From Candidatus Saccharimonadota bacterium (GTDB taxonomy: Bacteria; Patescibacteriota; Saccharimonadia; Saccharimonadales; Saccharimonadaceae), in contig JAFZSN010000002.1 in assembly GCA_017619315.1 (NCBI GenBank), forward strand, positions 1 to 40,067: DNA of 40,067 nucleotides, given 5' to 3'. Each line of letters begins with the position of its first letter. Position 1 is the stretch's first letter. This document shows, piece after piece, positions 32,459 through 40,067 of the stretch. A program made the translations under genes and the position numbers. The notes beneath the pieces were generated by a model that was not told the origin of the DNA, did not search any database, and worked only from the letters and a program-made list of their open reading frames with translations.

Positions 32459-32460
32459 TA

Positions 32461-32862
32461 ATGAAGATTAAAACTGAGCAAGAGATGATAGATTATGGAC
32501 GCGAGTTCGCGCGCGAGATTTCTCGGCCCTTGGTGCTGGAACTCGTCGGTGATGTGGGAGCTGGTAAGACGACTTTCGTAAGGGGGCTAGCCGAAGGATT
32601 GGGCGTGAAGGAGCCAGTCACTAGCCCGAGTTTTACTATTTCTAAAGTTTATGCGCTGCCGGGGGGCGGGAATTTGGTTCACTATGATTTTTATAGACTA
32701 AAAGAGCCGGGATTAATGCTGGAAGATTTGGAAGAGAAAATTGCGGATTCTAAAAACGTAATTGTGATAGAATGGGGTGAATCGATAAAGGATTTCTTGC
32801 CTGAAGGGCATAAGAAGATTAAAATTAAATACACTGAAGAGGGAAGGGAGATTATAAAATGA
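32461..32862 (+). CDS. tsaE: TsaE, ATPase of t6A biosynthesis
   Basis: This 133-residue P-loop ATPase has Walker [16 protein letters not shown], the family motif SPSFTI and YDFYRL, and IEWGE at the second nucleotide site. It energises the TsaBD complex that makes the t6A37 modification of ANN-decoding tRNAs. Length is normal. It overlaps murC by four bases (ATGA), so a tRNA modification gene and a cell-wall gene are co-transcribed. Confidence 0.95.
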   Translation: MKIKTEQEMIDYGREFAREISRPLVLELVGDVGAGKTTFVRGLAEGLGVKEPVTSPSFTISKVYALPGGGNLVHYDFYRLKEPGLMLEDLEEKIADSKNVIVIEWGESIKDFLPEGHKKIKIKYTEEGREIIK

Positions 32863-34133
32863 AACTTTATATTTCGGGTATTTCTGGTACTGGTATGGGG
32901 CCTTTGGCTTTGATGGCAAGAGCGGCTGGTTTTGAAGTTAGTGGGTCGGATCTTCAAAAGGGTGCGATCTATGACGAGCTTATTCAGGCCGGGATTGACG
33001 TTTCGACTGGTGATCAAGACGGAGAGTTTCTGAGGACTAAATTAGAGGAGGGGATTGATTGGTTTGCATATACTTCGGCGCTCCCCAGTGATCATGCGGA
33101 GCTTAGAATGGCGCGTGAGGCTGGGGTAAAATGCACGAAAAGGGATGATTTGACGGCGTTCTTGGTAGAAAAATTAGGGCTCAAAATGGTGGCTGTTGCG
33201 GGGACGCACGGCAAGACTACTACGACCTCGATGATTGTGTGGTTAGGACTTCAGATGGGGGTTCCGATTTCTTATATTGTCGGGACGACTTTAGGGTTTG
33301 CTCCATCGGGAGCTTATCATGAAGGCGATAAGTACTTTGTTTATGAGGCGGATGAATACGATCGGAATTTCCTAAAATACCATCCGTGGCTTGCGGTGAT
33401 ACCGGCGGTTTCTTATGATCACCCGGATATTTACCCAACAAAAGAAGATTACGAAAAGGCTTTTTCGCAGTTTGAGTCACAGAGTGAAAAAGTTTTGGCT
33501 TGTCGCGGTGAAGAGATCGTGTGGGATGATGGAGGGGTGGTGGCAGCTCGTGCAAGTGACTTTAATTTGGCGGGTGAAGCGAGGCGGATAGATGCGGCGC
33601 TTGCAGCCAATGCGGTGCTTTATATGTTAGGTGAAGATGTGGCTAGTCCTGAAAAAGTCGACAAATTGATTAGCGCAATGAATGATTTCCCTGGGGTAGG
33701 TAGGAGATTCGAGAGAATCAGCGCGGGGGTGTATTCTGATTACGCGCACCATCCGGAAGAAATTGCGGCTACGGTAGAAATGGCAAAAGAAGAAGCAGAA
33801 TTATCGGGCCGAAAGGGGGTAGTTGTGGTATATCAGCCGCATCAAAATACAAGGCAGCACGAGGTGAAGGATGGTTATAGGGACGCTTTCGTGGGGGTAG
33901 ATAAAGTTTTGTGGCTCCCGACGTATTTGACTCGGGAAAATGAGGAACTTCGGGTTATTAAACCGGAAGAGTTTATAGCAGATTTATCAAATGCAGAAGT
34001 AGCTGAGGTTGCGGAGCTAGGGGATAAGTTGGAAGAAAGACTGAGAAAGTATCTCGACGATAATTATTTGGTGATTTTGATGACGGCGGGACCAGCGGAT
34101 GCGTGGTTCCGTGAAAAATTTGCTTCTTTGTGA
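32859..34133 (+). CDS. murC: UDP-N-acetylmuramate--L-alanine ligase
   Basis: This 424-residue Mur ligase adds the first amino acid of the peptidoglycan stem peptide. It has the N-terminal UDP-binding domain (ISGISGTGMGPLA), the ATP site GTHGKTTTT at 115-123, EADEYDRNFL, and the C-terminal block DYAHHPEEI with VVYQPHQNTR. It is slightly shorter than typical MurC (450-490). It is translationally coupled to tsaE and ends immediately against the convergent folD stop codon. Confidence 0.95.
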   Translation: MKLYISGISGTGMGPLALMARAAGFEVSGSDLQKGAIYDELIQAGIDVSTGDQDGEFLRTKLEEGIDWFAYTSALPSDHAELRMAREAGVKCTKRDDLTAFLVEKLGLKMVAVAGTHGKTTTTSMIVWLGLQMGVPISYIVGTTLGFAPSGAYHEGDKYFVYEADEYDRNFLKYHPWLAVIPAVSYDHPDIYPTKEDYEKAFSQFESQSEKVLACRGEEIVWDDGGVVAARASDFNLAGEARRIDAALAANAVLYMLGEDVASPEKVDKLISAMNDFPGVGRRFERISAGVYSDYAHHPEEIAATVEMAKEEAELSGRKGVVVVYQPHQNTRQHEVKDGYRDAFVGVDKVLWLPTYLTRENEELRVIKPEEFIADLSNAEVAEVAELGDKLEERLRKYLDDNYLVILMTAGPADAWFREKFASL

Positions 34134-34925
34134 TTATTTAGCAGATTGATATGCTTCAATGACATGTTCGAAGAGGCAGGAGATTGTAAGTGGGCCGACG
34201 CCGCCGATTTTTGGAGTGATGGCGGTGAGATCTTTTCGCTCATAGATTTCGGGATCGAGGTCGCCTTTAATGATACCTTTTTCGCTGGCGGTGCCAGCGT
34301 CTACAAGAGTGGCGCCGGGTTTTACCATGTTGTTTTTGATTAATCCGGGGACGCCAGTAGCTGATACTATTATATCATAGTTTATTAAATCTGTCAAGTT
34401 AGATCCTCGGTGGAAGAGGGAAACGTCATAATTTGAATTTTGGAACATTTTGAAGAGAGGTGCGCCGACTAGTTTGCCGCGTCCCACGATGGCGATTTTG
34501 CTGGTTTTCAATGGGATGTCGTAGCCTGCGAGTAGCCAGTTGATGGCTGTGGCGGTGGCTGAGTCGTATTTGGCGTTTTCGCCAAGGCCGTCTACGTCTT
34601 TTGATGGGAGGATTTGACTGGTGAGGGTGTCGGTTTGCTCTTTGTCGGTGATGGGAAGTTGCAAAATGATGCCGTTGATATTTGGGTCATTGTTTGCTTC
34701 TTCGATTTTCGCTTTGATGTCGGTGGCGTTTGTCGCTTTATACTCGATGGTATTGATGCCGATGTCTTCGCCGTAGCGGATTTTAAGTGAAACGTATTTA
34801 TCAATGACTGGGTTGTCGTTGTCGCGGATGATGAGGAGACAGGGTTTCTTCCTCATGCCTCGGACTACGGTGGCTTGACGTTCTTTGATGAAGCCGGATA
34901 GTTCTTTGCCGTTTAGAGTTTTCAT
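34134..34925 (-). CDS. folD: Bifunctional methylenetetrahydrofolate dehydrogenase/cyclohydrolase FolD
   Basis: This 263-residue enzyme interconverts 5,10-methylene-, methenyl- and 10-formyl-tetrahydrofolate. Y44 and K48 in DKYVSLKIR are the catalytic pair. It has LQLPI, KDVDGL, the NAD(P) motif GRGKLVGAP and the C-terminal TPKIGGVGPLT. It is a little shorter than the usual 280-290. A Shine-Dalgarno site, TAAGGAT, overlaps the murB stop region nine bases upstream, so it is the second gene of a murB-folD operon. Confidence 0.95.
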   Translation of the reverse strand: MKTLNGKELSGFIKERQATVVRGMRKKPCLLIIRDNDNPVIDKYVSLKIRYGEDIGINTIEYKATNATDIKAKIEEANNDPNINGIILQLPITDKEQTDTLTSQILPSKDVDGLGENAKYDSATATAINWLLAGYDIPLKTSKIAIVGRGKLVGAPLFKMFQNSNYDVSLFHRGSNLTDLINYDIIVSATGVPGLIKNNMVKPGATLVDAGTASEKGIIKGDLDPEIYERKDLTAITPKIGGVGPLTISCLFEHVIEAYQSAK

Positions 34926-34934
34926 GGTGAATCC

Positions 34935-35948
34935 TTATTGCTCTATTTCTACCGGTTCTTGTTCGAGCCAGTAGCCAAATTTATCATATACTTTACCAAT
35001 GATTTCGTCGCGAGCCTTGGCTAAGTCGTTGTAGGATTTGGCTGATTCATTGATGAGAATAAGGGAAGCTTTGTCGCTAACGCGCATGCCGTGGAGGAGT
35101 TCGCCTTTGAGGCCGGCTTGTTCGATGAGCCAGCCGGAATTGATAATATAGCCGTCTTTCTTTTGGTGGATCGGATAGCCTTTGTCTCGGGCTTTTTCGG
35201 CTTCCTCTTCGGTGAGGGAAATGTTTTTAAAGAATGAGCCGGAGCTGGCCTTTTCTAATGGATCTGGGAGTTTGTCAGCGCGGATTTGGCTGACAATATT
35301 GCGGATACTTTGAGGTGAAAAATCGGTGATTTTGTTTTCTGCGATGTATCTTTCAAGAGAATTATAAAATGGACGAGGCATTTCGCCTTGTTTCAATTTA
35401 AGAGTGATAGAAATGACAAAATAGCGGTTCTTTTCGGTGGTATTTAGGATGCTGCGGCGATAGCTGAAGTTTAGCTGGTCGTGGGTTAAGGTCCTAAACG
35501 TGCGGGTGGCGGAATCGTAGACGTCGATTTCGGAAAGAGTGTCGGCGACCTCTTGGCCGTAGGCGCCGATGTTTTGAACTGGGGCGGCGCTAGCGAGGCC
35601 TGGGATTTTGCTGAGGCCTTCGATGCCAGTGAGGCCTTTCGATGCAGCGTATTCAACAGCGTTGTCCCATAGTTCTCCACCGAAAATCTTGAGAGTCGTG
35701 ACGCCGTCTTCGGTGCTCTCAGCGATACCGCGGATGCGGTTGATGATGATTACGCCATTAAAGCCTTCGTCGTGGCCAATAGTGTTGGCACCACCGCCAA
35801 GGACAAAAGTTGGAAGGTTATATGTTTCGGCGAAGCCGTAGGCGTCGGGGATTTCTTCGGGCTTTTCAATTTCGATAACGTAGCGAGCTGGGCCACCAAG
35901 TCGCATAGTGGTGAGGCTCGAAATTAAGATGTTTTCATTTACTCTCAT
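34935..35948 (-). CDS. murB: UDP-N-acetylenolpyruvoylglucosamine reductase
   Basis: This 337-residue FAD enzyme reduces the MurA product to UDP-MurNAc using NADPH. It has the FAD-binding SLTTMRLGGPARY, LGGGANTIGHDEGF, GLSKIPGLASAAPVQNIGAYGQE (given as one block of 19 plus its ending), SYRRSIL and the catalytic Ser in SSGSFFKN, with a C-terminal AGLKGE block as in type I MurB. It is first in an operon with folD. TGG-TACAAT lies six bases before the ATG. Confidence 0.95.
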   Translation of the reverse strand: MRVNENILISSLTTMRLGGPARYVIEIEKPEEIPDAYGFAETYNLPTFVLGGGANTIGHDEGFNGVIIINRIRGIAESTEDGVTTLKIFGGELWDNAVEYAASKGLTGIEGLSKIPGLASAAPVQNIGAYGQEVADTLSEIDVYDSATRTFRTLTHDQLNFSYRRSILNTTEKNRYFVISITLKLKQGEMPRPFYNSLERYIAENKITDFSPQSIRNIVSQIRADKLPDPLEKASSGSFFKNISLTEEEAEKARDKGYPIHQKKDGYIINSGWLIEQAGLKGELLHGMRVSDKASLILINESAKSYNDLAKARDEIIGKVYDKFGYWLEQEPVEIEQ

Positions 35949-35954
35949 ATTATT

Positions 35955-35963
35955 ATTGTACCA
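35955..35963 (-). promoter_or_regulatory. Promoter of murB-folD (leaderless)
   Basis: Minus-strand TGG-TACAAT (hexamer 35960-35955), six bases before the ATG. Confidence 0.65.
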
Positions 35964-36004
35964 TATCGGATTTCGGTTGTTTTTGCATAAGGATTATAAA
36001 TTGG

Positions 36005-36033
36005 TTGAAAGTATTTTTGCTATGTGATATAGA
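36005..36033 (+). promoter_or_regulatory. Promoter of the short ORF before recA
   Basis: TTGAAA (36005-36010), 17 bases ending in TGA, then TATAGA (36028-36033). Confidence 0.55.
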
Positions 36034-36093
36034 GGGTTGCAGAAAGTAGGGTTGGTGAAGTTTAATAAACGTAGTAAGGAGAAAGGAGAGGTT

Positions 36094-36174
36094 ATGGAAG
36101 AGCTTGATCTTGAATATATCATTATCAAACTAAAAAAGAAATCTTCTCGACCTAAAATCGAGAAGAAATCCTAA
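36094..36174 (+). CDS. 26-residue short ORF upstream of recA
   Basis: ATG at 36094 is preceded by AAGGAGAAAGGAGAGG, the best Shine-Dalgarno stretch in the window, and by a consensus promoter. The peptide is amphipathic: an acidic start (MEELDLEY), then a basic second half (KLKKKSSRPKIEKKS). The coding region contains a hairpin TCTTCTCGA/TCGAGAAGA (36142-36150 and 36158-36166). It may be a leader peptide for recA or a free-standing small basic protein. Confidence 0.5.
   Translation: MEELDLEYIIIKLKKKSSRPKIEKKS
36142..36166. repeat. Hairpin inside the short ORF
   Basis: A 9-bp perfect stem with a seven-base loop. No T run follows on the plus strand; on the minus strand a T-rich tail (TTTCTTTTTT) follows, so it could terminate antisense transcription. 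Confidence 0.55.
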
Positions 36175-36195
36175 AACCTTAAATTGATTCTACTA

Positions 36196-36207
36196 TACAC
36201 ATGTGTA
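36196..36207. promoter_or_regulatory. Palindrome upstream of recA, candidate operator
   Basis: TACACATGTGTA is a perfect 12-bp palindrome 35 bases before the recA -10 box. A LexA-type or other repressor operator would be placed here. It does not resemble the E. coli or Bacillus SOS box and is not seen before the Y-polymerase or pcrA in this window. Confidence 0.4.
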
Positions 36208-36241
36208 AAAGTCAACTCTACTTTCTATTATAACAATGTAT

Positions 36242-36247
36242 TATAAT
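36242..36247 (+). promoter_or_regulatory. -10 box of recA
   Basis: TATAAT at 36242-36247, 22 bases before the recA ATG; the leader contains AAAGG as ribosome site. Confidence 0.55.
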
Positions 36248-36269
36248 AAAAGCAAAGAAAGGTAATATT

Positions 36270-37307
36270 ATGGCAAAAAAGGATGCGGTGGAAAAAAAGA
36301 ATACTAAGGCGGAAGCTGGCAACGACGGCAAGAGTGAGGCCCTGAAACTCGCGATTGCGCAGATTACGAAGCAGTTCGGTGACGGCTCGATTATGAAGCT
36401 TGGTGAGACTCCAAAGATGGATGTGGAGCTATTGCCGTCGGGCGCATTGTCGCTTGATTTGGCGTTGGGGGGTGGTTGGCCTAAGGGTAGGATTATTGAG
36501 ATTTATGGGCCAGAATCATCTGGTAAGACAACTTTGGCGCTCCATGCAATTGCCGAGATACAGAAGCAAGGTGGGCAGGCGGCTTTTATTGATGCTGAGC
36601 ATGCTTTGGATCCTGCATATGCAAAGAAAATTGGCGTAGATACAGCGAATTTGTTGATCTCTCAGCCTGACAATGGCGAGCAAGCGCTCGAGATTTGTGA
36701 AACTTTGGTGAGATCTAACGCGGTGGATTTGATCGTGGTGGACTCAGTGGCGGCTTTGGTGCCACAGGCTGAAATTGACGGCGATATGGGTGATTCCCAG
36801 ATGGGTCTTCAGGCGAGACTGATGTCCCAAGCCATGAGGAAGCTTACTGGTATTATTTCGAAATCACGTGCTACCGTTGTATTTATCAATCAGATTAGAA
36901 TGAAGATCGGTGTGATGTTTGGCAATCCGGAGACGACGACTGGTGGTAATGCTTTGAAGTTTTACGCGTCGGTGAGAGTGGATATTAGAAGAATTGGCCA
37001 GATTAAAGAAGGCGATAATATTTCTGGCAACAGAACTAAGGTCAAAGTAGTGAAGAATAAGATTGCGGCGCCGTTTAGGACTGCGGAATTTGACATTATG
37101 TATAATGAGGGGATCTCGAAGTCGGGTGATGTACTTGATCTTGGTGTTCAATATGGTGTTCTTGATAAGGCAGGTGCATTTATCAAGTATAATGGTGAGA
37201 CTTTGGGCCAGGGGCGTGAAGCCGTGAAGAAATTATTCCGTGAAAAACCAGAACTAATGGCAGAGATTGAGGCGAAGGTACGAGAGAAAGCTGCGGCGGA
37301 TGCATAA
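36270..37307 (+). CDS. recA: Recombinase RecA
   Basis: This 345-residue recombinase forms filaments on single-stranded DNA for homologous recombination and for triggering SOS-type responses. Walker A is GPESSGKTT at 80-88. Also seen are the [10 protein letters not shown] block, [14 protein letters not shown] (Walker B), the L2-flanking VIFINQI-type [22 protein letters not shown] (shown as key parts) and the [16 protein letters not shown] C-terminal segment. A Lys/Glu-rich N-terminal extension of about 18 residues precedes the core. It heads a recA-nudix-recX unit with overlapping genes. Confidence 0.97.
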   Translation: MAKKDAVEKKNTKAEAGNDGKSEALKLAIAQITKQFGDGSIMKLGETPKMDVELLPSGALSLDLALGGGWPKGRIIEIYGPESSGKTTLALHAIAEIQKQGGQAAFIDAEHALDPAYAKKIGVDTANLLISQPDNGEQALEICETLVRSNAVDLIVVDSVAALVPQAEIDGDMGDSQMGLQARLMSQAMRKLTGIISKSRATVVFINQIRMKIGVMFGNPETTTGGNALKFYASVRVDIRRIGQIKEGDNISGNRTKVKVVKNKIAAPFRTAEFDIMYNEGISKSGDVLDLGVQYGVLDKAGAFIKYNGETLGQGREAVKKLFREKPELMAEIEAKVREKAAADA

Positions 37308-37854
37308 AGACGAGCTGTGGCAAATCTATGCTTCGAATGGGGAGCCGATTGTTGACGCGGGGTGGAATTCGGCTTTAGATAATCCGGAGGTAACTGGTGC
37401 GGATGCGATTGTGGGGATTGCAGTGGTGTTTTTGTATCGGATTAATGATGGCGGGTTAGAACTTTTGTGGCAGAAGCGAGCTGATGGTGTGGATCGTTAT
37501 CCGGGGTATTACGATATATCAGCAGGTGGCCATATTAATTTGGGAGAGACGGTAGTAGAAGGAGCGATTCGTGAAGCGCGTGAGGAAATTGGTGCGGTGA
37601 TCGATAAAAAAGATCTAAAGTTTGCCTTTACGAAACCGTTTAATAAGAATAGGTTTGCGTGGATCTTTATGGCGGACTGGACCGGTAGAGAAGATGATTT
37701 TTCATTTAACGATAAAGAAGTCTCGGAAGTTAAGTGGGTGCCATATAAAGAGACAGAAGAGTTTAGGAAAAAACATGCGAAGACACCGCTTCGGAAGGAT
37801 GATATAACTTTTATTAATCTAGACGATTGGCTAAAACTACAGGGGCTTATTTGA
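37300..37854 (+). CDS. NUDIX hydrolase (IDI/YfcD-like)
   Basis: This 184-residue protein has the Nudix box [18 protein letters not shown] followed by REEIG, which binds Mg2+ and hydrolyses nucleoside-diphosphate-X bonds. The start [15 protein letters not shown] matches the isopentenyl-diphosphate isomerase-like or YfcD-like subgroup, whose physiological substrate is often unknown. The ATG at 37300 overlaps the last codons of recA by eight bases; a start 33 bases earlier would lie deeper in recA. Its stop overlaps the recX ATG. Its place between recA and recX hints at nucleotide-pool cleaning, but this is inference. Confidence 0.9.
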   Translation: MHKDELWQIYASNGEPIVDAGWNSALDNPEVTGADAIVGIAVVFLYRINDGGLELLWQKRADGVDRYPGYYDISAGGHINLGETVVEGAIREAREEIGAVIDKKDLKFAFTKPFNKNRFAWIFMADWTGREDDFSFNDKEVSEVKWVPYKETEEFRKKHAKTPLRKDDITFINLDDWLKLQGLI

Positions 37855-38546
37855 TGGAGATCCTTGGGGTATCGACGATTACTGATTTGAAACAGGAAGT
37901 GAAAAATCCTAATAGGGTAAATGTGTTTATTGATGGGGCGTTTGCTTTTTCGTTGGATGTGGCACAAGTGGTGGATCTTAAAGTGAAAGTGGGCAGGAAA
38001 CTATCGAGTGAGGAATTGGAGGAGTTAAAGCGGGCATCGGAATTCGGCAAGGCATACCAAAGAGCATTAGAATGGGTGTTGGTGCGGCCGCGGTCAGTGA
38101 GGGAGCTCAAAGATTATCTGAAACGTAGTAAGTACAAGAAAGAGATGGAAGAGCGGAAAAAAGAGTGGCAGATGAAAGATGGTGGTCGGGAACGTAAACG
38201 GGAGCGAACTGATACGATTGATTTTAGCGGTATGATTCTAGAGCGAATTGTGGAGCGTGGGTATGTGGATGATAAAAAGTTTGCAGAATGGTATGTAGAG
38301 AATCGGTTCGTGAAGAAGGGGGTTTCGAAGAAGCGACTTAAAATGGAGCTAGTAGAAAAAGGTGTCTCTCGGGAAATCATTGATGAAGTAGTTGATATAA
38401 GGGATGATGAAGAGGAAATCAAGAAGATAATTCTTAAAAAACGGTCTAAGTATGATGATGAGAAGTTGATTGGATATCTTTGTAGGCAAGGGTTTTCATA
38501 TGACCTAGCTAAGGAAATGGTAAAAAAAGAAGCTAGTGCGAGCTAG
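37854..38546 (+). CDS. recX: RecX, regulator of RecA
   Basis: This 230-residue protein has the RecX three-helix repeats: ALEWVLVRPRSVRELKDYL, then RIVERGYVDDKKFAEWYVENR and a C-terminal GYLCRQGFSYDLAKEMV. A long charged insertion (about residues 95-120) separates the first two repeats. RecX binds RecA filaments and inhibits or remodels them. The ATG at 37854 shares bases with the nudix TGA stop. An ATG 27 bases earlier lies inside the nudix gene and is less likely. Adjacency to recA confirms the call. Confidence 0.93.
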   Translation: MEILGVSTITDLKQEVKNPNRVNVFIDGAFAFSLDVAQVVDLKVKVGRKLSSEELEELKRASEFGKAYQRALEWVLVRPRSVRELKDYLKRSKYKKEMEERKKEWQMKDGGRERKRERTDTIDFSGMILERIVERGYVDDKKFAEWYVENRFVKKGVSKKRLKMELVEKGVSREIIDEVVDIRDDEEEIKKIILKKRSKYDDEKLIGYLCRQGFSYDLAKEMVKKEASAS

Positions 38547-38549
38547 CTT
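38520..38549 (-). terminator. Terminator of the truB-PRC transcript
   Basis: Minus-strand AAGCTAG-CTCGCA-CTAGCTT (38549-38530) followed by CTTTTTTTA. It overlaps the 3' end of recX on the other strand. Confidence 0.75.
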
Positions 38550-38570
38550 GTGGTTAGGGCTGGTGATTGA

Positions 38571-39164
38571 TTATTCTCCGGCTTCTTTAGCGTCGGCGGG
38601 AGCGTAATCTGGTTCTTTGGTACGGAAAGGATTGACGAAGTTTGGAATGAAGTCTTCGTTTGCAGAGCGAGCTTTGATAGTTTTTTCCTCGTCTTTGACG
38701 ATGATTTTGTAGTCGGTGATTTCGGCTATTTCGCGTCGGTGAATGGTGAGTTCGGGATCCATAAAAGCTTTGACGACGGGGCGTCTGACGATAATTTGTT
38801 GAATAATGAAATCATCCGACATGAAGGTATAGTCTTGGACTTTGCCGAGCTTGGATCCTTTTTTGGTTTCGACCTTGAGCCCGATTGGTTGGAAATTAAG
38901 GGAGAGTATTTTTTCGATTTTAACAATATCTTCGGGGGCAGCTAATTCTTCGATGCTATCAACAATGAGCCCAATGTCAGAGTATTCACGGATTGAGTTG
39001 ATGTCAAGAATGTTTGCAGATCTGATTAGTGGCCCAGTGAGCTTGAATGCGACGATTTTGAGTTTATCTGGATCAACAATTGGTTCGGAGATAGTGCCGA
39101 TCGGAGCTCCGGTTTGGAGACTATAAACCGCAGTGCCGATAAAACGGGAAGATGTAACTAGCAT
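38571..39164 (-). CDS. PRC-barrel domain protein
   Basis: This 197-residue protein appears to hold two PRC-barrel folds. The first is SRFIGTAVYSLQTGAPIGTI with IVDPDKLKIVAFKL; the second is PIGLKVETKKGSKLGKVQDY with a following MSDDFIIQQIIVRR strand. PRC barrels occur in RimM and in photosynthetic reaction-centre H subunits and bind RNA or proteins; this stand-alone type has no assigned function. It lies 18 bases after truB but with its own leaderless promoter, and ends at a clear terminator. Confidence 0.85.
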   Translation of the reverse strand: MLVTSSRFIGTAVYSLQTGAPIGTISEPIVDPDKLKIVAFKLTGPLIRSANILDINSIREYSDIGLIVDSIEELAAPEDIVKIEKILSLNFQPIGLKVETKKGSKLGKVQDYTFMSDDFIIQQIIVRRPVVKAFMDPELTIHRREIAEITDYKIIVKDEEKTIKARSANEDFIPNFVNPFRTKEPDYAPADAKEAGE

Positions 39165-39170
39165 AAGTTT

Positions 39171-39179
39171 ATTATAACA
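39171..39179 (-). promoter_or_regulatory. Promoter of the PRC-barrel gene (leaderless)
   Basis: Minus-strand TGT-TATAAT (hexamer 39176-39171), six bases before the ATG, placed within the 18-base gap after truB. Confidence 0.75.
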
Positions 39180-39182
39180 CAG

Positions 39183-39857
39183 TTATTCTAGAGTAATCGC
39201 GTTTTTGACGCTGTATTTGTCGATTTTGGTGCGGCGAAGGGCGGTGAGGTATGCGCCGGTGTCGAGGGTTTCACCAATGTCTTCGGCGAGGGTACGGATG
39301 TAAGTGCCGGAGGAAACGTGACATCTGATTATAAGTTCGGGGTAGTGATAATCTAGGATATCGATTGAGTAGATTGTGACTTGTCTTGAAGGGATTTCGA
39401 AGTCTTGGTTTTTTCTGGCGAGTTTGTAAGCACGTTGGCCGTTGATTTTGATGGCGGAAAACTTTGGTGGTGTTTGGGTGATAACGCCGGCAAAGCTCTG
39501 AAGAACTGATTCGATTTCTTCTAGTTCTGGTTTTTTATTTGAATACGCCTTGATTTCGCCCTCAGGGTCGCCGGTGGTGGAGGTGTAGCCGAGCTTCAAG
39601 GTGGCTTCGTAGGTTTTGTCGAGCTTTAGAAATTCGTTGGACTTTTTTGTCATTTTACCGGATAGTAGAATTAGTAATCCGGTGGCGAAGGGGTCTAGTG
39701 TACCGGTGTGGCCGACTTTGATTTTGTGGCCGAATTCGTCGCGGAGTTTTGCACGGACCCTAGCAACAACACCAAAACTGGAAATACCAGCCGGTTTATC
39801 GACCAAAATGATCTGGTCCTCTGGGTTTTCCTGGTTAATTGGCGTCGTATTTGTCAT
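39183..39857 (-). CDS. truB: tRNA pseudouridine(55) synthase TruB
   Basis: This 224-residue enzyme makes pseudouridine at position 55 in the T loop of tRNAs. D55 in GHTGTLDPFATG is the catalytic aspartate. Also seen are DKPAGISSF at the N terminus, the KTYEATLKLG strand, QTPPKFSAIKINGQRAY and SSGTYIRTLAEDIG. It lacks the C-terminal PUA domain present in many TruBs (about 300 residues), which is common in small genomes. Promoter TGT-TATAAT is seven bases before the ATG. Confidence 0.95.
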   Translation of the reverse strand: MTNTTPINQENPEDQIILVDKPAGISSFGVVARVRAKLRDEFGHKIKVGHTGTLDPFATGLLILLSGKMTKKSNEFLKLDKTYEATLKLGYTSTTGDPEGEIKAYSNKKPELEEIESVLQSFAGVITQTPPKFSAIKINGQRAYKLARKNQDFEIPSRQVTIYSIDILDYHYPELIIRCHVSSGTYIRTLAEDIGETLDTGAYLTALRRTKIDKYSVKNAITLE

Positions 39858-39864
39858 TTGCTAG

Positions 39865-39873
39865 ATTATAACA
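39865..39873 (-). promoter_or_regulatory. Promoter of truB (leaderless)
   Basis: Minus-strand TGT-TATAAT (hexamer 39870-39865), seven bases before the ATG. Confidence 0.75.
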
Positions 39874-39926
39874 TAGATCTGGTTTTATTCGCGGGGGTGG
39901 GATGCATTTTTCAGGTTGTTTTGGCA

Positions 39927-40067
39927 CTAATTCAACTCAAGACCTTGGCTACACTTTGCAAGTGGAGTCATAAACTGTATACCTAAGTGTAACCTCTTAT
40001 TGTTATAAAAGTCAATATATTGTTCTGTTCTATGCTGGGTTTCTTCTAGATTCTCTCTTGTAGGTAT
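39927..40067 (-). mobile_element. C-terminal end of an IS transposase (IS3/IS481-type), cut by the window edge
   Basis: Reading the minus strand from the window end gives 46 residues and a TAG stop at 39929-39927. It contains RTEQYIDFYNNKRLHLGI and FMTPLAK, the typical C terminus of the DDE integrase core of IS3/IS481-family transposases (YNxxRxHxxL...TP). Catalytic residues lie upstream, outside the window. The frame is open across the whole visible part. The end of the insertion sequence should lie between 39927 and the truB promoter; I cannot define its inverted repeat. Confidence 0.8.

Larger units (their letters stand above)
35964..36269. other. murB-recA intergenic region
   Basis: The stretch holds a promoter (36005-36033), a 26-codon ORF with a strong ribosome site (36094-36174), a hairpin within it, a 12-bp palindrome (36196-36207) and the recA promoter. 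No RNA gene is recognised. Confidence 0.7.

Noticed and set aside
38530..38549. Hairpin at the end of recX read as a recX terminator
   Set aside because: There is no T run after it on the plus strand; the T run is on the minus strand, so it belongs to the truB-PRC transcript.

Overview
The window reads as a chromosome segment of a Candidate Phyla Radiation (Patescibacteria) bacterium, most likely a Saccharibacteria (TM7) relative. This lineage call is inferred from the streamlined gene set, shortened versions of several universal enzymes (TrxB, PGK, TsaB, LigA without zinc ligands), an HTH-MurA fusion, RNase J as the apparent RNA-decay nuclease, tight gene packing and almost no biosynthesis. 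TAA, TAG and TGA all act as stops, so the code is standard; this argues against the UGA-recoded Gracilibacteria and Absconditabacteria.

Layout. 1-600: 3' end of 23S rRNA, 5S rRNA and back-to-back terminators. 606-6165: divergent nusA and rnj (RNase J), a shortened thioredoxin reductase, tRNA-Leu and a membrane protein. 6219-9884: a Y-family polymerase with a YolD-like partner, two GT8 glycosyltransferases, tRNA-Cys. 9901-12043 (minus strand): a DMT-family transporter, a Ca2+/cation antiporter, and an unusual tRNA-Gly with a tandemly duplicated 3' end. 12131-17904: lemA-htpX-membrane protein, ligA, a DUF362 protein and a TfoX-like protein. 17906-23115: an AT-rich island bounded by repeats of the tRNA-Glu 3' end. 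23211-29910: a small membrane protein, pyk and pgk (convergent), HTH-MurA and a PcrA/UvrD helicase. 29967-32110: three exported or membrane proteins, one with a fibro-slime domain. 32112-35948: tsaB/tsaE divergent from a 16-bp shared promoter, then murC, folD and murB. 36094-38546: a short ORF, then recA-nudix-recX. 38571-39857: a PRC-barrel protein and truB (minus strand). 39927-40067: the C-terminal end of an IS transposase running off the window.

The island is the strongest candidate for a new system. A tight operon encodes a class II (Asp/Asn-type) aminoacyl-tRNA synthetase paralogue without an anticodon domain, two SAM methyltransferases and an MccF-like S66 peptidase. A GluRS/GlnRS-like class I paralogue, also without an anticodon domain and with a degenerate KMSKS loop, converges on it. 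MccF enzymes detoxify aminoacyl-nucleotide antibiotics of the microcin C type, so a small aminoacyl metabolite pathway with self-immunity, or a resistance cassette, is a reasonable hypothesis.

A second theme is transcription. The promoters are overwhelmingly extended -10 boxes (TGnTATAAT). For about seventeen genes the start codon lies only 6-8 bases after the -10 box, which predicts leaderless mRNAs. Genes inside operons, and a minority of first genes, carry Shine-Dalgarno sites instead. Housekeeping genes here serve transcription and RNA decay (nusA, rnj), DNA repair (Y-polymerase, ligA, pcrA, recA, recX), glycolysis (pyk, pgk), peptidoglycan precursors (murA, murB, murC) and tRNA modification (tsaB, tsaE, truB).
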